DNA of 37,953 nucleotides from Streptomyces sp. DvalAA-14 (GCF_900091855.1 NZ_FMCH01000420.1:1-37953), one strand, 5' to 3'. Counted from the first letter of the stretch, positions 7,652 to 15,794 are shown. Made by a program: numbers and translations. Notes: generated by a model from the letters alone, not told the origin.

Positions 7652-8515
7652 TCACAGCCGGGTGGCCGTGCGGATCAGCCCGGCGAGAGCGAGGGAGCGG
7701 CTGTGCGCGGGCCAGGCGATGTGGGTGACGACAGGGGGTGCGTCGGTCAGGGGGACGGCGGTGTGCTCGGCCCACAGCCAGGCGCGGGCGGAGTCGGGGA
7801 AGACGGCCGCGGTGCGTCCGAGGGCGATCAGCTGGGCCAGCTGGGTCTGGTCGTGGATCTCGGGGCCCGGGCCGGGCGGGTAGGTGCCCCGCCGGGACCA
7901 ACGGGCGAGCGGAAGATCGGGGATGTCACCGACCTCGGCCAGCGACAGAGTCGTGTGCGCGGCGAGCGGGTGTCCGGCGGGCAGGATGGCGATCTGCCCC
8001 TCGGTCATCAGTTCCTCGCTGTCGAACCCGGCGAGGGAGTTGTACGGCGCGTGCATGAGCGCCACATCGGCGCGGCCGTCGCGCAGCATCTCCTCCTGTT
8101 CGCATGTGCCGCTCGGCAGCACCTCGATCTCGGCGGCGTCGGGCTCGGCCGCGTAGGCGTCGAGGAGCTTGTGCAGCAATTCGTGGGACGCGCCGGCCTT
8201 CACCGACAGCACCAGGCGGTTGGGCGAGCCGCCCGGACTGTCGGCGCCGCCGGCCCGACGGGTGCGGCGGGCGGCAGCGGCGGTCGCGTCGAGCGCCGCA
8301 CGGCCCTCGTGCAGGAGCATCTCCCCGGCGCCGGTCAGGGTGACGCCACGGCGGTTGCGTGTCAGCAGAGAGACGTCGAGGCGCCGCTCGAGCTGCTGGA
8401 TCGCCCGGGACAGCGGTGGCTGGGCCATGCCGAGGCGTTCGGCGGCGCGACCGAAGTGCAGTTCCTCGGCGACCGCCATGAAGTACCGCAGCTCGCGGGT
8501 CTCCAAGATGTCCAT
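7652..8515 (-). CDS. LysR-family transcriptional regulator
   Basis: This 287-residue protein has the LysR winged HTH at residues 1-65 (ELRYFMAVAEELHFGRAAER, then LGMAQPPLSRAIQQLERRLD) and a periplasmic-binding-protein-like effector domain from about 90 onward. Its length is normal for the family. It is divergent from the aldo/keto reductase at 8765. A perfect dyad with a T-N11-A core lies 20 bp upstream of its own start, the standard arrangement for autorepression and control of the divergent gene. The effector is unknown. Confidence 0.92.
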   Translation of the reverse strand: MDILETRELRYFMAVAEELHFGRAAERLGMAQPPLSRAIQQLERRLDVSLLTRNRRGVTLTGAGEMLLHEGRAALDATAAAARRTRRAGGADSPGGSPNRLVLSVKAGASHELLHKLLDAYAAEPDAAEIEVLPSGTCEQEEMLRDGRADVALMHAPYNSLAGFDSEELMTEGQIAILPAGHPLAAHTTLSLAEVGDIPDLPLARWSRRGTYPPGPGPEIHDQTQLAQLIALGRTAAVFPDSARAWLWAEHTAVPLTDAPPVVTHIAWPAHSRSLALAGLIRTATRL

Positions 8516-8534
8516 GGTGAGAGTCTACCGCGCC

Positions 8535-8557
8535 TGTGATACCCGGCCGGTATCACA
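8535..8557. promoter_or_regulatory. LysR-box palindrome (T-N11-A)
   Basis: GTGATACC-N5-GGTATCAC is a perfect inverted repeat with 8-bp arms, extended by one more pair on each side. Its core ATAC-N7-GTAT fits the T-N11-A rule of LysR operators. It lies between the divergent LysR gene (start 8515) and reductase (start 8765). A further half-site-like ATCGGTAT follows at about 8567-8574. Confidence 0.7.
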
Positions 8558-8764
8558 GAGCACCGCATCGGTATTGGATGCGCTGTTTGTCCCGAGCGAC
8601 CATCGAGGGCAGGAGCGATGCAAAGATCGCTCCGCAGAGCGGCGCGAACAGGCGCGAACAGGCGTGACCAACCGGCGCCGTCAACGAACGGCGAACCGGG
8701 CGACACGGCGCACCAGACGACACGTAGCCCTCGGCACCCATCCGGCTCAGCTGAAAGACACACC

Positions 8765-9637
8765 ATGAACACACCCTCCACGGCACTGCCCGGCGGCACC
8801 TGGACCCTCGGCGATCTCACCGTCACCCGCTTCGGCTACGGCGCCATGCAGCTGGCCGGTCCTGGGGTCATGGGCCCGCCCGCCGACCACGACGGCGCGC
8901 TCGCCGTCCTGCGCGACGCCGCCGCCCTCGGCATCACCCATATCGACACCGCCGGCGCCTACGGACCGCGCGTCACCAACCGGCTGATCCGTGCGGCGCT
9001 GTATCCCTACGCCGCACCGCTGCACATCGTGACCAAAGTCGGTGCGGACCGCGATGAGCAGGGCGGCTGGCCGCCGGCCCGGCAGCCCGAGGATCTGCGC
9101 CGCGCCGTCCACGAGAACCTCGAAGACCTCGGCCTCGATGCGCTCGACGTGGTCAACCTCCGGCTCGGCAACGCCCAGGGCCCCCAGCCCGGCTCGCTCG
9201 CCGAGCCCTTCGCGGCCCTCGTCGAACTCCAGCAGCAGGGCCTGATCCGGCACCTCGGAGTGAGCAACGCCACGAGGGAACAGGTCGCCGAGGCGCAGAC
9301 GATCGCGCCGATCGTCTGCGTACAGAACCTGTACAACCTCGCCCACCGCCAGGACGACGAGCTGATCGACGAACTCGCCGACCAGGGCATCGCCTACGTG
9401 CCTTTCTTCCCGCTCGGCGGCTTCACCCCGCTGCAGTCCACGGCGCTGTCCACCGTGGCCACCCGGCTGGACACGACGCCGATGTCGGTCGCCCTGGCCT
9501 GGCTGCTGCGGCGGTCGCCGAACATCCTGCTCATTCCCGGCACCTCGTCGGTGGCGCACCTGCGCGAGAACGCCGCCGGCGCGGGGCTCCCGCTCGCTGA
9601 TGAGGAACTCGCCGAGTTGGACAAGATCGGCAACTAG
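8765..9637 (+). CDS. aldo/keto reductase family oxidoreductase
   Basis: This 290-residue TIM-barrel protein shows AKR hallmarks: FGYGAMQLAG, HIDTAGAYGPRVTNRLI (catalytic Asp and Tyr), HIVTKVG (catalytic Lys), IRHLGVSNATREQV and the NADP site ILLIPGTSSVAHLREN. The usual catalytic His strand (consensus L-x-H) reads DVVNLRLGN, with Arg at the position of His. Family members reduce aldehydes or ketones with NADPH in the cytosol. The gene is divergent from a LysR regulator that probably controls it. The ATG at 8765 is the only start that begins directly at the conserved N-terminus. Confidence 0.9.
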   Translation: MNTPSTALPGGTWTLGDLTVTRFGYGAMQLAGPGVMGPPADHDGALAVLRDAAALGITHIDTAGAYGPRVTNRLIRAALYPYAAPLHIVTKVGADRDEQGGWPPARQPEDLRRAVHENLEDLGLDALDVVNLRLGNAQGPQPGSLAEPFAALVELQQQGLIRHLGVSNATREQVAEAQTIAPIVCVQNLYNLAHRQDDELIDELADQGIAYVPFFPLGGFTPLQSTALSTVATRLDTTPMSVALAWLLRRSPNILLIPGTSSVAHLRENAAGAGLPLADEELAELDKIGN

Positions 9638-9647
9638 ATCTGTTCCG

Positions 9648-9661
9648 CGCACGATCGTGCG
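9648..9661. terminator. short hairpin between convergent genes
   Basis: CGCAC-GATC-GTGCG forms a 5-bp stem with a 4-nt loop, 10 bp after the reductase stop and 9 bp before the stop of the small minus-strand frame at 9670. The position suits a bidirectional terminator, but the stem is short. Confidence 0.35.
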
Positions 9662-9669
9662 GTGGTCGT

Positions 9670-9831
9670 TCAGTGCCGGAGGTCCCTGATGCGGGCGGCG
9701 GCCCAGCGGCCTTGGTCGCGGCCCGCGGCGGCGACCGGGAACCGGCGCGCCGGGTCGTAGAGGTTGCGGCCGGTCGCCCGGACGGACCGCGGGCCACGAG
9801 TAATCAGTTCGACCTGCGCCGCGGCCCGCAT
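9670..9831 (-). CDS. possible small protein or C-terminal gene fragment
   Basis: The 53-residue frame (MRAAAQVELITRGPRSVRAT onward, containing NLYDPARRFPVAAAG) has nearly all G or C in the third codon position, unlike an antisense shadow. It is preceded by AAAGGGACGGGG before the ATG at 9831. It lies in the otherwise empty 305 bp between the reductase and the ECF42 sigma gene. It may be a genuine small protein or the 3' remnant of a larger gene. No domain is recognised. Confidence 0.35.
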   Translation of the reverse strand: MRAAAQVELITRGPRSVRATGRNLYDPARRFPVAAAGRDQGRWAAARIRDLRH

Positions 9832-9942
9832 GGCTGCCCCGTCCCTTTGGGCTGAGAGGATTCCGGCGTGGCAGGCCGGCATGGGGGCGACGACTCCCGC
9901 CGCACCCTCGCCGGCGGCGGGGTGATCCTCCCCGGACAGGGC

Positions 9943-11136
9943 CTAGGCGTCGTGCGCCCCGTGGGTGTTGAGCCGGGCGGCCTGGCGGGTCAGGTGGTCG
10001 CGTTCGGCGAGGTTGGGTGCTTTGCGGGCCGCCTCCGCGTACAGGCGGGCCGCGGTGGTCAGGTCGCCGTCGCGCTCGTGGAGGTACGCCGCGACCGCGG
10101 TGTGGCGGGGCAGGGCGTCGTCCACCGCCGCGAGCGCCGCCAGGCCGGCCCGCGGTCCGTCCGCCTCGCCGACGGCCACCGCGCGGTTGAGCCGGACGAC
10201 CGGGCTGTCGGTCAGCCGGGCGAGCTCGTCGTACCACTCGACGATCTGCACCCAGTCCGTCTCCTCGGCGGTGGGCGCGTCCGCGTGGAGTGCCGCGATG
10301 GCCGCCTGGGCCTGGAACTGGCCCAGCCGATCGCGGGCGAGGGCCGCCTGCAGGATCTCGACGCCCGCCGCGATCGTCACGGTGTCCCATCGGCCGCGAT
10401 CCTGCTCGGCCAGCGGCACCAGGCTGCCGTCGGCCGCGGTCCGGGCGGCGCGGCGGGCATGGTGGAGCAGCATGAGGGACAGCAGCCCCGCCACCTCGGG
10501 ATGGTCGATCGCGGCCGCCAGTTGCCGGGTGAGCCGGATGGCCTCGGCGGCGAGGTCGACGTCGCCGGAGTACCCCTCGTTGAAGACCAGGTAGAGCACG
10601 CGCAGCACGGTGGCGACATCGCCGGGCTGGTCGAACCGCACCCCGGCCACCGTGCGCTTGGCCCGGCTGATCCGCTGCGCCATGGTCGCCTCGGGCACCA
10701 GGTACGCCTGCGCGATCTGGCGGGTGGTCAGCCCGCCGACCGCGCGCAGCGTGAGCGCGACAGCGGACGACGGCGTCAGGGACGGGTGCGCGCACAGGAA
10801 GTAGAGCTGGAGCGTGTCGTCCGCCGCGGGCACGGGACCGGGCGCCGGCTCCGCGTCGACGAGGTCCTCCCGCCGGCGGCGGGCGGCGTCCGACCGGGTG
10901 GCGTCGAGGAACCGGCGCCAGGCCACGGTGACCAGCCAGCCCTTCGGGTCCCGCACCGGGGCTGCCCCGCCGGAAGAGTCCGGCGAGGAGGCGGCCGGCC
11001 GGACGCGGACCGCCTCGGCCAACGCGTCCTGCACCGCGTCCTCGGCCGCCGCGAAGTCGGCTCCGCGGCGGACGAGGATCCCGATCACGCCCGGTGTGAG
11101 GCTCCGGAGCAGTGCCTCGTCCACCGGGGACGTCAT
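9943..11136 (-). CDS. ECF42-type RNA polymerase sigma factor
   Basis: This 397-residue protein is much longer than ordinary ECF factors. Sigma region 2 is near residues 10-95 (GADFAAAEDAVQDALAEAVR, then PKGWLVTVAWRRFLDATRSD). Region 4 is near 130-175 (VGGLTTRQIAQAYLVPEATM, then RISRAKRTV). A long helical TPR-like C-terminal extension (DUF6596 type) follows with LRVLYLVFNEGYSGD, VRLNRAVAVGEADGP and LARDRLGQFQAQAAIAALHA. This layout plus a coupled DGPF/YCII gene is diagnostic of ECF42. In this group the C-terminal extension, rather than an anti-sigma factor, is thought to control activity. Its ATG overlaps the DGPF gene stop (ATGA, 11133-11136). Confidence 0.92.
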   Translation of the reverse strand: MTSPVDEALLRSLTPGVIGILVRRGADFAAAEDAVQDALAEAVRVRPAASSPDSSGGAAPVRDPKGWLVTVAWRRFLDATRSDAARRRREDLVDAEPAPGPVPAADDTLQLYFLCAHPSLTPSSAVALTLRAVGGLTTRQIAQAYLVPEATMAQRISRAKRTVAGVRFDQPGDVATVLRVLYLVFNEGYSGDVDLAAEAIRLTRQLAAAIDHPEVAGLLSLMLLHHARRAARTAADGSLVPLAEQDRGRWDTVTIAAGVEILQAALARDRLGQFQAQAAIAALHADAPTAEETDWVQIVEWYDELARLTDSPVVRLNRAVAVGEADGPRAGLAALAAVDDALPRHTAVAAYLHERDGDLTTAARLYAEAARKAPNLAERDHLTRQAARLNTHGAHDA

Positions 11137-11540
11137 TCCGTGATGGTGGGCGGCGCGGTGAGGAACGGGCGCAGCTCGATCCACTCGTGGATCGGCTTCC
11201 CGCCCGCCCCGGGGGCCGCGGACAGCTCCCCGGCGAGCTCGACGGCGCGCTCGTAGCTGTCGACGTCGATGACGATCCAGCCGGCGATGAGGTCCTTGGT
11301 CTCGGCGAAGGGGCCGTCGGTGATCGGCGGGCGACCCTCTCCGTCGTACTGGACGAAGGTGCCCTCGGGCGCGAGCGCCTGGGCATCGACGAACTCGCCG
11401 GTCTTCTCGAGCCGGGCCGTGAAGTCCTGCATGCACCGCACATGGTCCGAGACCTCCTGCGGCGTCCACCGGTCCATGGGCACGTTGTTGACCGGAGCCG
11501 GGGCGCCGCGGTAGTGCTTGAGCAGCAAGTACTTGGCCAT
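11133..11540 (-). CDS. DGPF/YCII-domain protein partner of ECF42
   Basis: This 135-residue protein has the YCII-related fold with the signature ITDGPFAETKDLIAGWIVID. The N-terminal MAKYLLLKHYRG strand and C-terminal WIELRPF are also typical. Genes of this family are standard neighbours and likely targets of ECF42 sigma factors, though their biochemical role is unsettled. It is the upstream gene of a two-gene operon and overlaps the sigma gene by four bases. GAGGAGAG precedes the ATG at 11540. Confidence 0.9.
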   Translation of the reverse strand: MAKYLLLKHYRGAPAPVNNVPMDRWTPQEVSDHVRCMQDFTARLEKTGEFVDAQALAPEGTFVQYDGEGRPPITDGPFAETKDLIAGWIVIDVDSYERAVELAGELSAAPGAGGKPIHEWIELRPFLTAPPTITE

Positions 11541-11662
11541 CGTGTCTCTCCTCGGTGCTGGTGCGACCCATTGTGGTCGCCTTCACCGCTGGGACGGAGC
11601 CGGTCACGGGATCTCGACACCGCGGCCCGGATCAGTTCGGGTCACTTTCGGCTCAGCCCCGA

Positions 11663-12994
11663 TCAGCCCGGCTCAGCCCGGGTCGTGCGGAGGGGCCCCG
11701 GTGGATCGGCTCGCCGCCGGCGTCGGTCGCGGCCGGACAGCTTCAGCACAACGCCGCAGGTGAGGGCCATGAGGACCATCAGCGCACCGCAGCCGACGAT
11801 GACGGCGGCGGCACTGCTCCGGTCGAGGAGAAAACCGCCGAACGCCGCTCCCAGCGGCGAGGCGGTGAGCAGGACGGCGTTATTGGCGGCCAGGACCGCG
11901 GTGAGCGCCTCGGCGGGTGCGCGCTCCTGGATCAGGGTGAAGGAGAGCGCGGAGTAGGGGCCGTAGGTGAGTCCGGCGAAGGCGAAGCCGATCAAGGACG
12001 GGAGGGCCGTGTGCGGGACGGCGAAGGGCAGCAGGCCCAGGCCGTGGCCGGCGATGATGCCGAGCATGACCGGCCACAGCGGGAGGCGTCTGGCCGCGCC
12101 CAGCGCCAGGGCGCCGAGCACGGCGCCGACACCGAAAGCAGCCCAGTAGGCGCCGAGCAGCCCCGAGCCGGCGCCCAGGGGGCCCGAGATGAACACGGGC
12201 AGGGCGACCTCGACGGGACCGAAGGCGAGGTTGAACAGCCAGGTCACGACGAGCAGGCCGAGGAGTTCCGGCCGGCGCCGCAGAATACGCAGGCCCTGCT
12301 GAGTGCCGCCGGCCGCCGCTGGTCCCGCTGCCGGTCCTGCTGAGGGTCCTGCTGCCGGTCCCGCTCCCGATGGCGGGGGCAGCGTGGTGCGGCCGGCCCG
12401 GACGGCGAGGGCCGCGAACGTGGCGGCGTCCAGGCCGATGATCCATACCGGGGACAACACGCCCACTAGCACACCCGCGAGCGCCGGGCCCGCGATCGTC
12501 GCGCTCCACATGCTCGTACTGAGGACGCTGTTGGCCGCCACCCGCTGGTCGTCGGAGAGCAGGGGCACGAACAGGGCGTATTTGCCGGCCCGGCCCCAGG
12601 CGTGCAGCAGCGAGGAGGCACCCAGGAGCCCCACGTACACGGCCGGGGTGAGCACCCCCGCCAGGTGGGCGAGCGGGACGGCTCCCAGCAGCAGGGCCCG
12701 CAGCGTGGCGTCGGCGACCAGGAGCCGCCGCGCCGGGAGTCGCCGTATCCACCTGCCCAGGACCAGGGCGCCCAAGGCGCCGGGCAGGACGTAGGCGGCG
12801 ACCGCGATGCCGACCAGCGAGCCCTGGCCGCCGCCCGGCGCCAGCACCAGTGCGAGCCAGGCGACAGCGACGACGGACATGCCGTCGCCGAGATCGGACA
12901 GCGCGAAGACGGGCATCAGCCGCCGAAAGGTCGGGTCGGCGAACAGCGAGCGCTGGGGGCCGGGCACCAGTCGCCCCGGTCTTGCTGAGAACAT
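11663..12994 (-). CDS. MFS transporter, candidate SoxR-controlled exporter
   Basis: This 443-residue protein has about 12 hydrophobic segments. A long Pro/Ala/Gly-rich cytoplasmic loop built from AGPSAGPAAGPAA-type repeats lies near the middle. The N-terminal RSLFADPTFRRLMPVFALSD and the GxLxDR-type loops are typical of MFS permeases of the MFS_1/enterobactin-exporter type. It probably exports a small toxic or redox-active molecule, but the substrate is unknown. The start codon at 12994 is about 7 nt from a possible -10 element, so the transcript could be leaderless. It is divergent from the SoxR-like gene at 13058. Confidence 0.88.
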   Translation of the reverse strand: MFSARPGRLVPGPQRSLFADPTFRRLMPVFALSDLGDGMSVVAVAWLALVLAPGGGQGSLVGIAVAAYVLPGALGALVLGRWIRRLPARRLLVADATLRALLLGAVPLAHLAGVLTPAVYVGLLGASSLLHAWGRAGKYALFVPLLSDDQRVAANSVLSTSMWSATIAGPALAGVLVGVLSPVWIIGLDAATFAALAVRAGRTTLPPPSGAGPAAGPSAGPAAGPAAAGGTQQGLRILRRRPELLGLLVVTWLFNLAFGPVEVALPVFISGPLGAGSGLLGAYWAAFGVGAVLGALALGAARRLPLWPVMLGIIAGHGLGLLPFAVPHTALPSLIGFAFAGLTYGPYSALSFTLIQERAPAEALTAVLAANNAVLLTASPLGAAFGGFLLDRSSAAAVIVGCGALMVLMALTCGVVLKLSGRDRRRRRADPPGPLRTTRAEPG

Positions 12995-13001
12995 GCGGGT
13001 C

Positions 13002-13032
13002 AGACTCGGCCTTCAAGCATGCTTGAAGTCAA
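13002..13032 (-). promoter_or_regulatory. candidate MerR-type promoter with SoxR-box palindrome
   Basis: CTTCAAGCATGCTTGAAG (13011-13028) is a perfect 18-bp palindrome that keeps the TCAAG-N4-CTTGA core of the SoxR box. On the minus strand a -35-like TTGACT (13027-13032) is followed by a 19-bp spacer and GAGTCT (13002-13007). The overlong 19-bp spacing centred on the dyad is the hallmark of MerR/SoxR-activated promoters. The -10 match is poor. The promoter points at the MFS gene starting at 12994. Confidence 0.65.
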
Positions 13033-13057
13033 GGCCGGAAAAGGAAAGGGGGCCGGC

Positions 13058-13450
13058 ATGCGGTTTCTGCCCATCGGCGAGCTCGCCGACAAGGCCCGCG
13101 TGCGCGCTTCCGCGCTGCGCTACTGGGAGGAGCGCGGTCTGCTGCCCGGCGCCCGCCGCGAAGGCGGACGCCGCGTGTGGCCGGCGGCCACCGTGCGCCG
13201 GGTCGCCCTGATCAAGATGGCGCAGCGGGCCGGCTTCACCCTCGCCGAGATCACGCAGCTGCTGGCGGGCGACACCACACCGTCCGCCACCCGCCAGTGG
13301 CGGGCCATGGCCGAACGCAAACTGCCCGAACTCGACCGGCACATCGCGCAGGCCCAGGCCCTGCGCCAGGCAGTCGCGGACTGCCTGGCCTGCGGCTGCA
13401 TGAAATTCGACCAGTGCGTCCTGCTCGACACCGCGGAGGCGGCCCCGTGA
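13058..13450 (+). CDS. soxR: SoxR-like MerR-family redox regulator
   Basis: The 130-residue protein has an N-terminal MerR winged HTH (PIGELADKARVRASALRYWE, then EERGLLPGARREGGRRVWPA) and a dimerisation helix (about 75-105). A C-terminal cysteine cluster reads CLACGCMKFDQC (C109, C112, C114, C120), exactly the C-x2-C-x-C-x5-C spacing that holds the [2Fe-2S] centre in SoxR. Actinomycete SoxR proteins sense redox-active compounds and activate exporters and oxidoreductases. I chose the ATG at 13058 because AAAGGGGG precedes it; an ATG at 13019 lies inside the operator. It is divergent from the MFS gene at 11663-12994. Confidence 0.8.
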   Translation: MRFLPIGELADKARVRASALRYWEERGLLPGARREGGRRVWPAATVRRVALIKMAQRAGFTLAEITQLLAGDTTPSATRQWRAMAERKLPELDRHIAQAQALRQAVADCLACGCMKFDQCVLLDTAEAAP

Positions 13451-13569
13451 CGGCCGGCTGACGGCCGCGGCGGCACCCGGATCGGCCGGGGTCGGACGCG
13501 ATCAGTCGCGCAGTCCCGTCGGCAGACCGGTCATCGCGTGATCGTCTCCGTCGGCCTCACCGCGCTGTC

Positions 13570-13615
13570 AGCCCCGACTCCAGCCCCGACTCCAGCCCCG
13601 ACTCAGCCACGACTC
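13570..13615. repeat. 11-12-bp tandem repeat after the SoxR-like gene
   Basis: Three near-perfect copies of AGCCCCGACTCC and one degenerate copy (AGCCACGACTC) run up to and just into the stop of the GNAT gene at 13614. It lies in the 163-bp gap between two convergent genes. Confidence 0.8.
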
Positions 13616-14246
13616 AACGCCGGCTCACCGGGCCCCGGGCGAGGCGCTGTTCGAGCATCGAGCGGCAGTTCGGCCACTCCGCCGCGGTGATCGAGAAGAT
13701 CGCGGAGTCCCTGAGCCGGCCGTCCTCACCCGGCGCCCATGACGCGGACCAGTTCCGCAGCACCCCCTCGAAGCGTGCGCCCACCGCTTCGATCGCGGCC
13801 CGGGAACGGCTGTTGCGCGCGTCCGTCTTCAAGTCGAGCCGTGCCACTGCCCAGTTCTCGAACGCGTGCCGGAACAGCAGGTATTTGGCCTCGGTGTTCA
13901 CCCCTGTGCCCTGGGCGGACGCCGCGAGCCAGCTGAAACCGACCTCGATCGCGCACAGACTGTCACCGGCCGGCCACAACCGCGGGTCCCAGTAGGCGGT
14001 GGCCCCGATCGCCCGCCCCGAGACCCGGTCCACCTGGGCGTACGGAGCCAGCTTCCCGGCGGCGGCGCGGGCGAGTTGGGCATCGATGTACGCTCCCACC
14101 TCGGCCGGCCCCGGGACCCAGGTGTACCGGTACGAGGCCCGGTCCTCCTCCGCCGCCGCGGCCAGGTCCGCCGCGTGGCGGTGTTCCAGCGGCTCCAGGC
14201 GCACTCGCGCGCCTTCCAGAACCGGTCCTTCCAACATGAAACCCAT
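13614..14246 (-). CDS. GNAT-family N-acetyltransferase (RimJ/RimL type)
   Basis: This 210-residue protein matches the Acetyltransf_3 layout. [20 protein letters not shown] is at the N-terminus. GYIDAQ-type helices, IGATAYWD and [20 protein letters not shown] (the acetyl-CoA pyrophosphate loop region) follow, then [20 protein letters not shown] and [17 protein letters not shown]. It transfers an acetyl group from acetyl-CoA to an amine; the acceptor is unknown. Two ATG codons compete (14246 and 14237), and the first is supported by GGTGA. It is convergent with the SoxR-like gene. Confidence 0.88.
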   Translation of the reverse strand: MGFMLEGPVLEGARVRLEPLEHRHAADLAAAAEEDRASYRYTWVPGPAEVGAYIDAQLARAAAGKLAPYAQVDRVSGRAIGATAYWDPRLWPAGDSLCAIEVGFSWLAASAQGTGVNTEAKYLLFRHAFENWAVARLDLKTDARNSRSRAAIEAVGARFEGVLRNWSASWAPGEDGRLRDSAIFSITAAEWPNCRSMLEQRLARGPVSRR

Positions 14247-14555
14247 CGATCACCCATCCAGTGCCGGCACGGAGCGTACGTGTCGAGGCCGCCGGCCCGA
14301 GGTCGGACGGGAGCCCGGGGGCCTTGGACCCGGAGCCCGCAGCGTCCCAGAGCCCTCGCCCCGTGTCTCCCGAATTTCGTGCGCGCCGCCCGGCGACCCC
14401 GCCGCCGGGCCGCGACCGCGACCCCGGGGGAAGCGGCCGCACCGGCGCGTTTCCCCCGACACCCCCGCAGCGCGGGCTCACCCGGGTCGGGGTCGGCGGG
14501 TCCCATAGTTGGGTGGTGGGCATGGGCCCGTGGCTGGGGCGGAGAGGGAGAGCGT
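14247..14555. other. 309-bp intergenic region, no gene seen
   Basis: Between the divergent GNAT and PAS-SpoIIE genes the DNA is very GC-rich, with no coding bias in any frame that I trust. The plus-strand frame continuous with the phosphatase gene is open here but is Arg/Pro-rich and lacks an internal start with a ribosome binding site. Promoters for both genes must lie here, but I cannot place them. Confidence 0.5.
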
Positions 14556-15794
14556 GTGACGAGGCCGATCGACTACCGGGCGCTGTTCGACGCCACGCCG
14601 AGCCCCTGTCTGGTGCTGGGCACCGACCTGGTGATCCTGGACGTCAACGGGGCCTATCTGGCGGTCACCGACCGTGCCCGCCAGGACCTGGTCGGGCGGT
14701 ATCTCTTCGACGCGTTCCCGGACAACCCCGCGAATCCGGACGCCGACGGGGTGCGGAACCTGAGCGCGTCGCTGGAGCAGACCCTGCGGACCAAGGCGCC
14801 GGACGCCATGGCGCTGCAGAAGTACGAGATCCCGGTCAAGGACAAGCCCGGCCGGTTCGAGGAACGCTGGTGGTCGCCGATCAACACCCCCGTCCTCGGG
14901 CCGACCGGGGAGGTCGACTGGATCATCCACCGCGCGGAGGACGTCACCGCGCTGGTGCGGCCCGATCCCTCCCGGCTGCGGTCGGGCGAGGCACCCAGCG
15001 ACCGCAAGGTGATGGAGGCCGAACTCTACGAACGGGCCCGCGAACTCCTGCGGTTGAACGAGGAGCTGCGCAAGGCCCACGCCCGGCAGCGCCAGGTCGC
15101 CCTCACCCTGCAGCAGGCCATGCTGTACTCGCCCGACCTGGCCCGGCACCGGAATGTCGCGGTGCGCTACCTGCCCGCCGTCGGATCGTTGAACGTCTGC
15201 GGCGACTGGTACGACGGCGTGGACCTGCCCGGCGACGAGTTCGCCATCGCGGTCGGTGACGTCGTGGGCCACGGTCTGGAAGCCGCGACCGTCATGGGCA
15301 TGCTCCGCAGCGCGCTGTCCGCCGTCACCCGGGCCCTGCACGACCCCGCGCGGGCGCTGGAGGTCCTGGACCTGTACGCGCGTTCGGTGGAAGGAGCGCA
15401 GGCCACCACGGTGGTCGCCGCCGTCATCGACAGCCGCGAGCAGCGCATCGCCTACAGCTGCGCCGGCCACCCCCCGCCGGTCCTGCTCCATCCGGACGGC
15501 ACCTACGACCTGCTCCGCCACGCCACCGATCCGCCGCTGGCCGCCCGTCCCGAATTCGTCCCGCGCCCGCACGCCGACCTGCCCTACACGCCCGGCGACG
15601 TGCTCGCCCTCTACACCGACGGACTGATCGAACGCCGGGGCGAGGACATCGACGTCGGCCTGCGGCGGCTCACCGACGCGCTCGCCCGGCACGCCCACCT
15701 CGCCCCGGCACGGCTCGCCGACGAACTGCTCGCGGACCTCGGCGTCGGCACCGGCGGCGAGGACGACGTCGCGCTGGTGGTGGTCCGCCTGTAG
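14556..15794 (+). CDS. PAS-domain SpoIIE/PP2C-type serine phosphatase
   Basis: This 412-residue protein has a PAS fold at about residues 8-130 (FDATPSPCLVLGTDLVILDV, then WSPINTPVLGPTGEVDWIIH). A coiled helix (about 150-185, ELLRLNEELRKAHARQRQVA) leads to a SpoIIE/PP2C domain with the metal-binding motifs GDWYDG, VGDVVGHGLEAATVMGMLRS, DVLALYTDGLIERRG and EDDVALVVV. Such proteins dephosphorylate anti-sigma-factor antagonists in partner-switching pathways, with the PAS domain as input. No kinase or antagonist gene is adjacent. The GTG at 14556 has GGAGAGGGAG in front of it. Cytosolic, no membrane segments. Confidence 0.9.
   Translation: MTRPIDYRALFDATPSPCLVLGTDLVILDVNGAYLAVTDRARQDLVGRYLFDAFPDNPANPDADGVRNLSASLEQTLRTKAPDAMALQKYEIPVKDKPGRFEERWWSPINTPVLGPTGEVDWIIHRAEDVTALVRPDPSRLRSGEAPSDRKVMEAELYERARELLRLNEELRKAHARQRQVALTLQQAMLYSPDLARHRNVAVRYLPAVGSLNVCGDWYDGVDLPGDEFAIAVGDVVGHGLEAATVMGMLRSALSAVTRALHDPARALEVLDLYARSVEGAQATTVVAAVIDSREQRIAYSCAGHPPPVLLHPDGTYDLLRHATDPPLAARPEFVPRPHADLPYTPGDVLALYTDGLIERRGEDIDVGLRRLTDALARHAHLAPARLADELLADLGVGTGGEDDVALVVVRL

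Noticed and set aside
8747..11620. 957-residue minus-strand open frame
   Set aside because: It spans the reductase antisense and the wrong frame of the ECF42/DGPF genes, with extreme Arg/Gly/Pro content and no motif.
13019..13057. Upstream ATG at 13019 for the SoxR-like gene
   Set aside because: It lies inside the operator palindrome, lacks a ribosome binding site, and adds 13 Lys/Gly-rich residues before the conserved MerR start.
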